Shown piece by piece: positions 44,353 to 56,149 of a stretch of 64,000 nt of DNA (position 1 is the stretch's first letter; the number at the start of each line of letters is the position of its first letter). The notes beneath the pieces were generated by a model. That model had not been told where the DNA came from. It ran no database searches and was given only the letters and a program-made list of their open reading frames with translations. Both the position numbers and the translations under genes were made by a program. This DNA is from Sarcophilus harrisii (taxonomy: Eukaryota > Chordata > Mammalia > Dasyuromorphia > Dasyuridae): NCBI RefSeq assembly GCF_902635505.1, contig NC_045427.1, positions 598,751,665-598,815,664 on the forward strand. Direction: 5' to 3'.

Positions 44353-45454
44353 ATTAGGATTTCCTTTCCTTATCAAATTTCATTTTTTTTTTGATACTGT
44401 TGATCAAGTTGAAAAAAGACAGATTTTGCAGTTTCTTTTTATTGCTGGTTAACTCCCTATAGGGCTGGAAGAACATTGTTGGGAAACTGAGATCCCTGTG
44501 AGTCCAAACAGTAGGACAGAGGAAGATAGAAGAGAAACAGATTAGCAGAGAGGGGCCAGACAGCAGCTAGGTGAGTAATAGAAAGATAAATGGTGACTAA
44601 CCCTTCTATATCTTTTACCTTGGCTATTGGCAAACAGCCATCATTTTCTTTAACCTCATCTACCTTGATAAAAACAGTATGATTTTTATTTCAGAATATC
44701 TGCATTTTATATGGATTATATTATATTACTGATTGCCTCTTCACATTGTCTATCTCTGAATCAGGACTAAATTGTTATGGCAATCAAGTGTCATAGGTAA
44801 AAACACAAAAAAATCCCAACAACCAAAAAACCCAAAATAAACACATTTCTGTCCCCTGCTCTCCAAGTCACAGCAATGCTTAGAGTAGTTTTTGCTTTTC
44901 TCTTGTCAGTGGATAGATAATTCAAGAGAGAAAAAGACAAAAGACCATTTGCTAGCCTCCAGCCCTGGGGCTGATTACTAGGCCAGTGGAGTAAGGTGGC
45001 CTTTCTATTACACAGGAGAGGAATATGACAGCCAGAAGTCTGGCCTTTTGTGTATATCTGATGCATCTCTTAGCCTTTCATTTGAAGAAGGGAGGGAGGG
45101 AAAGAAGGACAGGATGCTTCATATTTCTTGCTAGTTATAATAGGTCTAATGGTCAGTGAATAATGACAGCTGTTGTACTGTGTAGAATGGTCATTAACCA
45201 TCTCCTGCTATGTCGATCCAGTGTAGATATAGGGAGGCTGGTGAAGATTTCTCAAAGATAGACTTGAGCTGCATCCCTTCTAACCTTGATCTTATCAACT
45301 GTGAACTGCAGTTGCTTTGTTCAGTTCCTTGCTTATAATAGAGTGGAGCTAAGGGGCTGGAAGCTCAGGTTGGAAGAAACTTAAATAACATATTTCACAG
45401 AATTTCAGAGTTGGAGGGGATTGTTGAGGCTCTCTGATCTACGATTCTTTAAAT
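44353..45454. other. Unassigned DNA
   Basis: The part at 44600-44780 has few repeats and an NF1-like pair (TTGGC near 44620). No gene is recognised. Confidence 0.3.
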
Positions 45455-46655
45455 TTTATTACTGTGAACACTCAATCAACAAAAATTATTAAATGCCTGA
45501 CATTGTGCAATGCAATGATTCGAAATAATTCTGCTAGCAAAAAATTTTTTAATTTAATTGAGATGACAATAAGTATGCATTTAAGCATATACAGAATACA
45601 TATAAAGAGAATAAATATATTTAAATACAAAATAAATGAAAGGTATTTTTTGGAGGAGGGCACCAGCAATTGTGGAGATGGAATTAGGAAAGGCTTTACT
45701 TGTGCCTTAAAGGAAGAGAATTCTGGAGATGGTGGTAAAGAGAGATCTAGGAATAGAAATGGCTAATCCAAAAGCAGTGAGATGGTAAATGGATTGTTGT
45801 AAAAAGGACAGAGAGAAGACCAGACCTAGAAAGTTCTTTTACTTTGCATGTGGGAAAGGAAGTAATATTTATGAGTCTGTATCCCAATGGCAGGAGGAAG
45901 CCACTGAAGTTGAAGGAGTATTCAAGTAACATAGACCTGTTCCTTAGGAAAATCACTTTGGTAGCAGTGTGTATGTAAATGGAATAGGGTGTGAGAGAGT
46001 GAAGGCAGAGGGATCTATCAGGAGGCTGTAACAACAATGCAGAAAAAAAATTGATGAGGGTCTGAAGTAGAGGGTGCTTGTGAAGGTGGAGGGAAGTAGT
46101 CAAATGTGACTAATTATATTGATAGGGCGATAATGTGAGGAATTGAAGTTAATGCTAAAGTTAAGAATCTGGGAGACTGAAAGGATGATTTCAAACGAAG
46201 TAGTAAAAGTTGGAAAAAGAGAAGATATCTTGTAGATAAGGTAAAGAATTGAGTTTTGATTTTGTGGGAGATAACTTTGGGGGATCCAGTTTGAAGGGTC
46301 CATCAGACAATTTGTGATATGGTACTGAAGCTCAGTTTAGATACTAAAAATATCAATATGAGTCATCTGCTTTTAGGTGATATTTTATAACAATGGAGAC
46401 TAATTAAGATACTAAGAGATACTAAGTATAGAGAGAGAAAAGAAGGGCCTAGAATAGAACATTGGGGAATAGCCACAGGTAGGACATATGATATGTATGA
46501 TGAGACAGCTATGGAGATGAATAAATGGTTAGACCGCTAGGATCAGAACAAGGAGAGGCTATATGAAAGTATCCAGGAGGAGAGTCTATCAGTAGTGTTA
46601 TGTTCAGTATATAGGTTGAGAAGAATAAAGGCAGAAAAGACCATTAGAATGAATG
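45455..46655 (-). mobile_element. Long L2 LINE
   Basis: A 1.2-kb L2 in reverse complement. In plus order it shows the terminus cactcaatcaacaaaaatta, then taggaaaggctttacttgtg, aggaagccactgaagttgaa, aaatcactttggtagcagtg, gtctgaagtagagggtgctt, and further in aacattggggaatagccaca. This covers the 3' UTR and part of the ORF2 C-terminus. Dead copy. Confidence 0.7.
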
Positions 46656-46900
46656 CATTATTATTTTTCTGCGTTACTTTGTCTCATACCTTTTTTTACT
46701 ATGCTTCTCCATAATTATGATATTCATTTTTTCTTTCTGTTATATTCGTTGACCTCAACTCATTTAATCATTTCCCAATCAATAGGCATCACATTTGATT
46801 ATGATTCTTTATCATTATAAGGAGTGCTGCTATAAATATTTTGTTAAATATAGGGGCCTTCTTACTTTTGATCTCCTTGGCGTATGTCCAGAAGATTTGT
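46656..46900 (-). mobile_element. L1 3' fragment
   Basis: Text cctttttttactatgcttct, aatcatttcccaatcaatag and gagtgctgctataaatattt is the L1 3' UTR in reverse complement, abutting the L2. Confidence 0.6.
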
Positions 46901-46949
46901 CAAGACCCATGATTCCTATATTTTAATTAATGGCCCGAAATTCAGATCT

Positions 46950-47560
46950 CACTTTCAGATACTATCATTAATTTGAAGTTCACTTCCCAAATTTTTCTTT
47001 CTTCTCTAAAATCCTTACTGTTAACTAGTAGTAATGACAAAAAGGTCAACTGTTTTCCTGATGGCTTCAGTTTCTTTATAAGGGTTTCATAACCCTTGGC
47101 AAGGTCATTTAGAATTTTTCTGCTAGCATGATTTTCTCCCTGTGAGCCAATAGAAGTGGATTTTGGTTGTTATATTTGGCAAATTCAAAAGACTCTTCAT
47201 TATATTTATGATGCATCATGCTCCAGGGAAATATAAAATCTTTAGATTTCTCAGGTAGAGTCAACATATGATTGCTTCATTCTTCAGTAAGAACTCATCA
47301 GCTATCCCTGCTTGTTTCTTCTTGTGAGCAGTATGGAATGGCTTCTTTTCTGGGATACCGATGTGCCCACTTTATATTCTTTGATGTATAGGAATCTTCA
47401 TTCTACTTAGAAAGTCTGGCTTTACCCTCTATGAGAAGATTCTTGTACCTGTTATACATGGTCAAATGTTTAATAGTTCTCCCCTTTTTTATATGTTTCA
47501 TTTTTCTACTTTCTAATTTTATGACAAAGGTTACAAGTTCCAAGATTAGTTTTCCCTTAG
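46950..47560 (-). pseudogene. Protein-like remnant, probable processed pseudogene
   Basis: Read from right to left on the minus strand, successive blocks look strongly like protein. They run MKHIKKGRTIKHLTMYNRYK then NLLIEGKARLSK; NEDSYTSKNIKWAHRYPRKE then AIPYC; HKKKQAGIADEFLLKNEAI; SKDFIFPWSMMHHKYNEESF then EFAKYNNQNPLLLAHREK; NDLAKGYETLIKKLKPSGKQ; and LVNSKDFREERKIWEVNFKL. At least three in-frame stops and a frame change separate them. No intron-like gap is seen. It is bounded by an L1 end (46900) and a MIR (47645). I cannot name the parent gene; a retrotransposon ORF1 is an alternative source. Confidence 0.5.
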
Positions 47561-47644
47561 AAACATTTTTCCTATTCTTTCAAAGAACTCTTCATTCTTA
47601 TTGACATTCTAGAGAATAGAGGCATTCACAAAGATCATAGTATA

Positions 47645-47810
47645 ATACATCTAGAACTGGAAGGGAGATTAGAAATCATGTAGTCCAACCACTTCATTTT
47701 ATAGTTAAGAAAGTATCATGCCCAAGATTACAAAAGTACATTGTGGTAGAGTCAATATTTTGAATTCAGGTCCAACATTACTTTCACCTTTTCAAGTCAG
47801 GACATCGACT
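47645..47810 (-). mobile_element. MIR-like SINE, minus
   Basis: It reads tctagaactggaagggagat, atcatgtagtccaaccactt, tcatgcccaagattacaaaa and a part with attttgaattcaggtccaac, in reverse SINE order. Confidence 0.6.
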
Positions 47811-48386
47811 TATACTTTAGGCCCAAACAGTTATAACTTGACACTGAAGAAATGTAAATATGGCACACTCTTTTTTGATTACTACATTGCACCTCACAAT
47901 TATTTGATGGCAGGTAAAGAACTAAGGTTCTTTATTGTTCCTTTTGGTAGCTTTTAAATCTTTTGGATTACAGTCATAGCTGGAGGATCCTGTATGATCT
48001 TGCTTGGGCTTTGCTGCATGCTCTTGTTATATGATTTGACTTGTATAGCTAATTTGAATCTGGAATTGGAAAGTTAATCTCTGAAAACAGTAGTAAGGGG
48101 ACACCAACAATGCAGCCACATAATTCGTGTACTTTGGAGGTTTACCTGGACTGAAATTATTTTCCAAAGATAATTGAAACTATCATAAAACATCCATAAT
48201 TTGACCACTATTTAAGTAGTAATACTGAAGTTCACATTTTCTCCTACACAAATTCCATTATATATAACTCCAAATTGCTTTTCCTGCTTCCTCCACAATT
48301 ACTAGTATACTTTCTCTCACACTAACTTGCATTTAGGTACTTAGTGACTATTAACTTTATATTTATGATATATATGTACATGTAAA
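47811..48386. other. Unassigned
   Basis: No recognised gene or repeat. Confidence 0.3.
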
Positions 48387-48640
48387 GGGGCAGCAAGCTG
48401 GTTCAAGGGAAAGAATGCTGAACCTGGAGTCAGAAAGCCTAGATTCAATTCCAGCCTCTGATATTTACCTGGGAAAGTCACTTAACCTCTTCCTCAGTTT
48501 CCTCTCCTATAAAAATGGGGAAAATAATAATTCCTACCTTTCAGGGTGGTTGTGAGGGCGCAATGAGATAATTTTAAATCACTAAGTACAGTGCTTGGCA
48601 CATAGAAAGCAATATATAAAAGCAAATATACATATCTATT
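48387..48640 (+). mobile_element. MIR SINE, near full length
   Basis: All parts are in sense order: ggggcagcaagctggttcaa, cctggagtcagaaagcctag, tcaattccagcctctgatat, tcctcagtttcctctcctat, acctttcagggtggttgtga and cagtgcttggcacatagaaa. Confidence 0.8.
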
Positions 48641-48699
48641 TATGTGTATATACACATACATATATGTGTTTATGTGTGTTTGTATGTAAAAAGAGATGA

Positions 48700-48782
48700 A
48701 GGGAAGGTCAAAAGGAGAGAGACAGAAAGACAGAGACAGAGACAGAGACAGAGACACACTCAGAGAGACAGAGAGAGCATAG
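48700..48782 (+). repeat. (GACA/GA)n simple repeat
   Basis: A purine-rich run of gagacagagaca units with interruptions. It creates low-complexity open frames on both strands. Confidence 0.9.
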
Positions 48783-49189
48783 CTTGCCTTTACCAAGAAA
48801 ATCAAGAAGAGGTGATGAAAGCTGCTGCTGATGTTCACTAACCTGAATCATGATGTGGAAAAGGGAGTACTATAGGTTACACATTAGGCACAGTCCTATA
48901 CTTTAACAGCATTTAATATTAGCTGCAGTGTCATGAGAAAACACAAAATTCAACTACTTTGAAATAGCTTTGAGATTAGTCAGTTGGGAAGTAAAGTATA
49001 TTGCAATATCAGAGTCACAATAAGAATTAATCTAGATATTCACATCCTAAGGCAAAAGCTTTTTGAAACAAGTTAGATTCTGGTGTCTGTTCTTATATCA
49101 TTAACAAATTGAGGAGAAAGTAGTTTTGTATTCTCACTGAATATATATAAGTATATATGTGCTGTAAGATTGAAACACTGAAATACAAG
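48783..49189. other. Unassigned
   Basis: No recognised feature. Confidence 0.3.
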
Positions 49190-49260
49190 TTTACATATAG
49201 CACCATACCTAACACATAGTAGGCACTTATTATTCATCTCCATTAATTGACTATACACAG
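49190..49260 (+). mobile_element. L2/MIR terminus fragment
   Basis: The text catacctaacacatagtagg then cacttattattcatctccat is the sense terminus shared by L2 and MIR. Confidence 0.5.
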
Positions 49261-49299
49261 AGAATCAAAAGGCAAATAGGTCATAATTTAGTCATCAAT

Positions 49300-49640
49300 T
49301 TTGCAAATATTTAAGTGTCTATTAATGTTCAGAGCATCATGTTAGATACTAAAACAGAATTAAAGAGAAGAAAAAGAAATGCCCCTTATTTCAAGTGATT
49401 AAAACTATTCTAGCTTCCAATACCTTGGATAGAGACACAGGGCAAACTGAAAATTGCCAGTTGCCAGCACAACTAGAAGGCATAGCATCAAACTCTTAAG
49501 TATTTAACTATCTTCTATGTAAATACTACTACCAGGCACTGTACTAGATAGACAGTAGGAATACAAATCAAAATAATGAAATAATCCCTGCTAACAATAA
49601 GTTTATATTCTCATGGGAAAATAACACATTCTCTCTCTGT
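49300..49640 (-). mobile_element. L2 terminus fragments
   Basis: Two short reverse-complement L2 ends occur: near 49300-49400 (gcaaatatttaagtgtctat) and near 49500-49630 (ttctatgtaaatactactac, then caggcactgtactagataga). Confidence 0.5.
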
Positions 49641-49889
49641 CTAAAAATTCAGGCTTCTCTGGATGTCAATAATACAAATCCTTGCAAGCTGACAACAAGT
49701 AAAAGTCTGAAACTTTAGAGGATTGATGACCCTGAGAAAGTAAATAATCCCATAATTATAGATAGCAGGGCCAATTATCATTAACAAGCAACTAATGGTG
49801 AAGGTTGATGGGAGAGAATAACTGCATAAGCCTGAAGGTGGTGATCTGATCAGTTGTGAATGGAAGACAAGAATTTATTGAATGAGCTT

Positions 49890-50095
49890 CAGAATAATAA
49901 TAATAGTAATAAATTCACGCTAATAGTTCTTTAAGACTTAAAATATATTTTTCTTCAGCAAGTTCCTGAACCAGTTTGCATAAAGAAAATGATGCTCTTT
50001 TTATTTCACAGATGGGGAAATTAACTCAGAGAAAAGAAGTGATATCCCTAATGTCCAGTAAGATTTAAATTCACCACTTGAACCTTAGTTTTTTT
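49890..50095 (-). mobile_element. MIR, minus
   Basis: It contains tcacagatggggaaattaac, cagagaaaagaagtgatatc and aaattcaccacttgaacc in reverse MIR order. Confidence 0.6.
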
Positions 50096-50484
50096 CTCTC
50101 TCTTTGAGTAGAGTTAAATTTTCACTAATGAGAGAATATAATCTCTGTATTCAGAGAGCTTACAATCAAATCAGCCTTTAGTACATCCTTTGGAGCCATG
50201 GGAAATTATGAATCCTAACCAAGTTGGGAAAGAAGGTCATGATTCATGATATTTTATAATCTTTTTATGAGGCTTTTCTTTCTGACCTTTCTGCCTTTAA
50301 ATGCCATCTCTACCATGTCATCTGGGTGTCTTGCTAAAACAGGAAAGAAGGGGCCTGACCTATTCAGGAATCAGTTCCATAAGTTAAGGGGAAGAAGAGT
50401 TATTCAGTATTCTCAGTTAGTGAACACCTGGAAAGTCCCTGAACATCCTTTCTATTTTGACATGAATTTTTTTTGTCTCTACTC
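50096..50484. other. Unassigned
   Basis: The plus frame at 50246-50692 is carried by the CTT repeat to its right and is not a gene. Nothing else is recognised. Confidence 0.3.
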
Positions 50485-50650
50485 TTTTCTTCTTCTTCTT
50501 CTTCTTCTTCTTCTTCTTCTTCTTCTTCTTCTTCTTCTTCTTCTTCTTCTTCTTCTTCTTTTTCTTCTTCTTCTTCTTCTTCTTCTTCTTCTTCTTCTTC
50601 TTCTTCTTCTTCTTCTTCTTCTTCCTTCTTCTTCTTCTTCTTTTTTTTTG
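50485..50650 (+). repeat. (CTT)n / (GAA)n trinucleotide tract
   Basis: About 155 bp of CTT with only two small interruptions, ending in a T-run. It produces false poly-Leu, poly-Ser and poly-Lys open frames. The purine-pyrimidine mirror symmetry is of the kind known to form triplex DNA. Confidence 0.97.
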
Positions 50651-51224
50651 CTTTTTCTGTCTTACAATCACAGAGATATCACTATTAATTAAATCAGGTC
50701 TTTATTTCTTTTTCACTGGTTCTTGCTCTTCATTTCTTACTTCTTCTTTTGTCTGGGTTTGGCATAAGCAAAGGAAAAAAGACCTTTTGGTAGTGACTAA
50801 ACAATGGATTTAGTTTTACTTTCCAAAAGCCAAAATACCTGGTTTTATAAAAATATTAAGGAGAATAGATCCAGAAATATTACCTAGAGAGAATGAAAGC
50901 TTTTTCCTCTTTTGTTTGTCCAGATTATCAACATCTAATTTGGTATCTCTATTCAGCAATAGCCTCAGAATTAATAGAAGGAGTTAATTTCCTTTTCAGG
51001 TGTTAGTTTAGCAAAATTGAGAGAAAGGGCAAGATATAAAACTAATTATAGATGTAAATGTATGCATTTATATCTTTATACTTATAAAAATTCTATAGTG
51101 AATAGGGAGTACACTACTCTGTGGAAAGAAATATATATGTTCTCAGCATATCACTTTATAGAAGGTGGTGATCTTTTGTTCTCTATAAAAATTACTTAGT
51201 TGTAGAATGCTTGAATATGTTTAT
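50651..51224. other. Unassigned
   Basis: No recognised feature. Confidence 0.3.
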
Positions 51225-51415
51225 TCTGTAAGCAGCTTCATGAGATAGCCAGAGCAAATAGCATGGTTTGTTTTGTAGATAAGGAACTGAGGCTCAGAGA
51301 TGTGATTAAATGACTTTGTTCAGGAGCATAGTAAGTGATGGGTCATACTCCCAAGCCTAGGTCTTTCGACTCTTAGTCGTATAGTATTTCCATTATGACA
51401 TGCTACCTTTCTGTA
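51225..51415 (-). mobile_element. MIR, minus
   Basis: Text gataaggaactgaggctcag, gaggagcatagtaagtgatg-like, and cccaagcctaggtctttcga gives the reverse MIR order. Confidence 0.65.
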
Positions 51416-51664
51416 CAACAGAGACAAAACACAATGGGGAAACTATTTTATATTTAAGTAATTCTTTGTGCCTTCAAAAGTGCATTCCCTATTTAAAAAA
51501 AATAATGAAAGTAAACACTATAATGGCTGTTAACTAGTTAACTTTAATGGGTTGGTTTGGCAGAGGAGGCAGGTAAAATAATGTACTTCCCTCCATTTTT
51601 TGGTCCATTTATGGGTGTATGTATTTTCAGATTTAGTTCATGTGTTGGTTTTCTAAACTGAATT
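51416..51664. other. Unassigned
   Basis: No recognised feature. Confidence 0.3.

Positions 51665-51708
<44 letters not shown>
51665..51708 (+). repeat. (GT)n microsatellite
   Basis: About 44 bp of uninterrupted GT. Confidence 0.95.
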
Positions 51709-51709
<1 letters not shown>

Positions 51710-51834
51710 TACTAGGGATGGCTCTTTGGTTAGGGGATGTCATGGGAAGATAAATGGATATATTTAGAAATGAAAATAATATAGAGACAAAAGAAGTCAA
51801 TAACTTTTTAGAAAAGAGATTTCTCATCAATTAC

Positions 51835-52000
51835 TTGATTTTCACAATAATCTTGCAAGATAGGTAATGTAGATTTTATTGTCATTTTAAAGATGAACAA
51901 ATCGAGGTCTATGTGTGTCATATGATTTGTTAAAGGTTTTAGAGCTTGTTAGTAGTGGTGTTGAGACTAAATTTTAGTCTCTTTCTTCTTTCACTTTCTT
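51835..52000 (-). mobile_element. MIR, minus
   Basis: The text ttcacaataatcttgcaaga, aaagatgaacaaatcgaggt and agagcttgttagtagtggtg matches a diverged reverse MIR. Confidence 0.55.
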
Positions 52001-52095
52001 TCACTTATTACTTTTCCATTTATACTAGATCAGGACCTCTTCACCAGAAGAACAAACTTCTAATTTCATCAAAGTCTTGAAGTAGTAGGGAGTTC

Positions 52096-52097
<2 letters not shown>

Positions 52098-52136
<39 letters not shown>
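52098..52136 (+). repeat. (GT)n microsatellite
   Basis: About 38 bp of uninterrupted GT, only about 390 bp from the previous GT tract. Confidence 0.95.
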
Positions 52137-52138
<2 letters not shown>

Positions 52139-52639
52139 GCATATTATCAGCTATTGATGGAAAACTAGAGGAATTAGTAGCTACCTGCACACTGAGAGAA
52201 AGAGCATGATGGGAGTTGGCCTGTGGTTATGAGCTCTTGACTAAAGAGCTTAGCACTAGACCATGTTTTCTGAGAGAGAAATTAAATTATACGTTAAATA
52301 GAGGGAAAAGGAGAATGATAATTCTTTACTGAGAAACTTGTATTTTATAACAAAAAGATTCCTGTGTTAGAATCAACCACTTTCCTTTCACTATTTAGTC
52401 ACCATTAAAATACATTATATTTATTTGCCCTGTGAGAGGCTGCATATTCTTTCCCAGCTTATGATTCTCTAGAACAAAGTATTTTTACATAACATATTAT
52501 TTCTCTCTTCTGGTATAGGTCCTTAAGTAGCTAAAAATGTCTGAAGCACAATTTCCTAATTTGGATAAGAGGGAGGTGGTGTATCAGGGAGGTTGAATGT
52601 ATATTTCCTTTATAGGAATAGAACTGGTCAGTCTGAGTT
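52137..52639. other. Unassigned
   Basis: No recognised gene or repeat. Confidence 0.3.
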
Positions 52640-52830
52640 TTTCCAATTCAATCACAGATGCTTTCTAAACTACCCCTGCTCCTTACTTTCCTGGGAGCCA
52701 GCTGCCTTTGCTTAGTAATCAGGGACCCAGCACTACATGCATGAATAGTTGAGCAAGGAGCTAATTAGAGATGGAGAAACAAATCAGCCATAAGAATAAA
52801 ACACTCTTCATTTCTGAACACAACAGGAGG
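52640..52830. promoter_or_regulatory. Candidate conserved noncoding element
   Basis: A repeat-free segment with the homeodomain palindrome CTAATTAG at 52761-52768, an ATGCATGAAT block about 20 bp before it and an E-box-like ccagctgcc at 52696. Called from texture only. Confidence 0.25.
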
Positions 52831-53199
52831 TAAAGTTATAATCAGAATCTCAAATCTATTTTGTGGGTAAGAACTGCAAGAAACTTACAGATATTCAGGG
52901 GATGCCTTTAGCCTTCTTATTGGCCTAAGTGGAAGTTTCCTAATGGGTATGAACTCCTTAAAAGGCCTCTTTTGGGTTCCCTATATAAAGAACTGAGTCT
53001 CCTTATTCCTTTTTGAGGGAAAGATAGAAACATTAGCAATTGTTGGAACATTCCCTTTACGATGGAATAAGCAGAGTCCTGTACTTTGGAGAGACATTCA
53101 ATTCATGGACATGTAGCTAGTCTATCCTGTCTCCTCAGTGTATGGATGACAGAGAGGAGAAAGTCAAAATAATAGCTACATTTGGATTGAATTCTATTC
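52831..53199. other. Unassigned
   Basis: No recognised feature. Confidence 0.3.
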
Positions 53200-54165
53200 C
53201 TACAAAGCTTCTTTATCCAAGGCAATTACTTAATTATCATCTTCAGTGGCCTCTTCTTAATCCTCATCCTCCTTAATGTTTATTCAGGATTTATTTTGTC
53301 TATTTTGGGATAAAATCCTATTGCCCATTCCTAGATAGTACATTTTCTCTTAACTTTCATGAAGCTTTTTTTCCTCCTGGTTCTCCTTCTATCTCCTTAC
53401 CCTCTATATTTAATCAGTTTTCAGATTCCATTGATTTGACCTTCCTAATCCTTCTCGTATCCATCCTTTCCTCTATAATCAATCTGCTAAGACACCCTTT
53501 AAATAATTATTACCTCTCAATTAGACTATTGTAAAACTACCCCTGTCCTTATTTTTGCCTTTGATCTTGCCTCTTTCTAATTTAGCCCTCACACAGCTAA
53601 GAAATTAATTTACTAAAAAATAGTTCTCACTGTCACTCCTATGCCCCCAAACTAGTGACCCCCCCAGTATCAATGATAAAATGTCAACAACTTAGCCTTG
53701 TGTTTTAGGCCTTCTGAATGGATAAGAATCTGTTTTTCTAGTCTTATTTCATTCTATTACACTTCACATACTCAAAGTATTAGTTAAATTATTTCCTAAT
53801 TTCATGTTGCCCTTTTTTATCTCAGCATCCTTTTTCTTTCTTTTTGCCATGTCTAGAATGTATTCTCTTCAATTTGCTTGTTGAAATATTTACTTTCTTT
53901 AAAGGTCCAGCCCAGGTGCCATTTTATTCATGCACTACCTGCTGATATTCTTTACTTGAAAATGATCCTTCCTTCCATACTGATTTGCAGTACTTTATTT
54001 TGATTTTTCTTTCTTTATAATCTATTATCTTTCATGATATATGTCTTATCCTTTCCTACTATACTGTGAAGCTCCTTGAGGACAGGGACTATATTGGTTA
54101 TCTCTTTGATCCCCAGCAGCCTTGAAAATAGTAGGACTTAATGTTTGCTGAATTGAAATTCACAG
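53200..54165 (+). mobile_element. L2 LINE, RT to 3' end
   Basis: A sense L2: cagtggcctcttcttaatcc then tcatcctcct near the RT motif, tctcaattagactattgtaa, a part near agtatcaatgataaaatgtc, and the terminus gtgaagctccttgaggacag then ggactatattggttatctct and gatccccagcagccttgaaa. Dead copy. Confidence 0.7.
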
Positions 54166-54672
54166 AAGATTTGTTCCATTCATACATATCCAGTTTCTAT
54201 TGAGGGAGCCCTATCATTTAGTCAATGTGAGATTTTGAAGTGCTGGAAGCCTTGGTTGGAGAGAATAGCCATTAGATTGAAAACATGAGGATGCTTTTGA
54301 CTGGGGTCACTTCATTCTAAGAACTAGACTCATTACTAGAGTTTACTTATCAAACCTGTGGGGAATACTTAGTTCATGAATACAACTACCATCTGGATCA
54401 AACCAGATGTATAATGGGGTTATAGAATAAGGTATCCAAATATTGGTAACTTTATTTCTTTCCATATTTCTACCTATAGGTTTGAGCTAAATAACTTGGT
54501 TTTCATTTATATAAGAAGTTCACAAGTTAGAAACTTGGAATTTTTTTGGGGGAGAGGCAAGATATATGAAAGAAGGCCATAGAATGCAAGCTTATAACTT
54601 TAGATCTGGAAGGGTACTTATGGATCATCTGGTAGAGGGGTTTGTAGCTTGGATTCTGGAAAACATTTTATA
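54166..54672. other. Unassigned
   Basis: A trace of CR1/MIR tail (tagatctggaagggtactta) lies at about 54603. Otherwise nothing is recognised. Confidence 0.3.
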
Positions 54673-54815
54673 TGGTTAGCTAGGTGGTACAGTGGACAGA
54701 TCACTGACTCCTTGGAGTCAGGAGGACCTGAGTTCAGATTTGGCCTTAGATATTTACAAGCAGTTTGACTCTGGACAAGTCCTTAATTCTCATTGTCTCC
54801 AGAAAAATGGATAAC
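54673..54815 (+). mobile_element. Marsupial tRNA-like SINE
   Basis: Sense order is ggttagctaggtggtacagt, ccttggagtcaggaggacct, gagttcagatttggccttag and ttgactctggacaagtcctt. The RTE-like tail is missing. Confidence 0.8.
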
Positions 54816-55574
54816 TATATTTTATTCTATTTTCTATATTTTAAAACATTATCTTGAGGCAGGGTTCATTGGCTTCAGCAGACCATCCCAAGGGTCCATT
54901 AAAAAATTAAATGCTTCTGATCTTGTCTAGCATTTTCATCTTGAAGATAGAAAGCTGATATAAGTTGGACTAGTTCTACTGAGGTCACATTATTATGATT
55001 CTTTGATTGGGAGATCGGGAGAAATGATGAGAGCTGGAACTCAAAACCCACCTCCTCTGACTTCAAACCTCCAGAGAGTAGATTTGGTTGGATATTGTTG
55101 CAGAAATACAATTGCCGAAAATATAGATATTTGTGACTTTTCAAAGGTGTAGTTAGAATTCATTTCAGATAGACATGAATCAATGTCCAGCTGAGATTTA
55201 CTCACAATTGGCAGAACAGAGAACAGTGTTAGTTAATGAAGCCTGCACTAGAGCCACACAGGTAATCACCCTGCTCTCTTTTTTTGCCCTCTTCTTCTCT
55301 TCCCAAGACAGTTCATTCCCTTCGAAAAATACATCAACCTACAGTAGCAATTTTCCTCCATGACAGCTATAAGTAAAAGTAGTTGAGTATTTCTAACTCT
55401 TCACAGACTGTTCTCTTAGTTCCCTGAGAGCAGTCTAAATCTGAAAAGGGAAAAATTGGCCTTGATTATTGAGTGATATCTTTCACAGAAAACTTCTCTC
55501 CTGAAGTTGCTGACCAGGAGTTGCCAAGAATACAGAGGCTGGCCATGAGTAGGACAAGTGTAGACCCCTTCTTT
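54816..55574. other. Unassigned
   Basis: Short open frames (54899-55144, 55175-55363) lack known domains. No repeat is recognised. Confidence 0.3.
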
Positions 55575-55790
55575 CATTAATTTTACAAGCATTTATTAAG
55601 TGGTCCTTATGTGTCAGGCATTGGGCCAGAGGCTGATGATATAAAGACAAAAATTAAAGATGTCCTTACCTCAAGATCCTTACATTCTATTAGATAAAAA
55701 TTCTCATCTAACTGAATACAACATATGTGCAAAGCCATTTCCAGAGAGAAGGGCACTAGCAATAAGGGGGAACTGAATAAACTGTGTGTA
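55575..55790 (-). mobile_element. L2 3' terminus
   Basis: Plus-strand text caagcatttattaagtggtc, cttatgtgtcaggcattggg and a part with cagagagaagggcactagca is the reversed L2 end. It faces the sense L2 that follows. Confidence 0.65.
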
Positions 55791-55974
55791 TGAGCTAAAG
55801 AATGAAATTCAGATCTTGTCATTTCTACTGCCATGATATGTCCCCTTATTTTCACTCACACAGCCATCACTGTAGTTCAGTCCCTTATCATCTTAAACCT
55901 GGATTGCAATGATTTTCTAATTAGACTCCCTGCCTCATCTTTCCCCACTTTAATATATATTCTACATAGATATC

Positions 55975-55977
<3 letters not shown>

Positions 55978-56050
<73 letters not shown>

Positions 56051-56130
56051 CTCTCTGTCTCTGTCTCTCTGTCTCTCTCTCTCTGTGTCTCTCTGTTTCT
56101 GTCTCTGTCTCTCCCTCTCTCTCTCTTTCC
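55978..56130 (+). repeat. (CT)n microsatellite with CTGT variants
   Basis: About 70 bp of pure CT, then about 80 bp of CT mixed with GT and TT units. It interrupts the L2. Confidence 0.95.
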
Positions 56131-56149
56131 CACAGTTGAAGGTTACAGA

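Noticed and set aside
50246-50692. 148-codon plus frame and poly-Lys/poly-Ser frames
   Set aside because: They are carried by the CTT/GAA tract and have no start context or domain.
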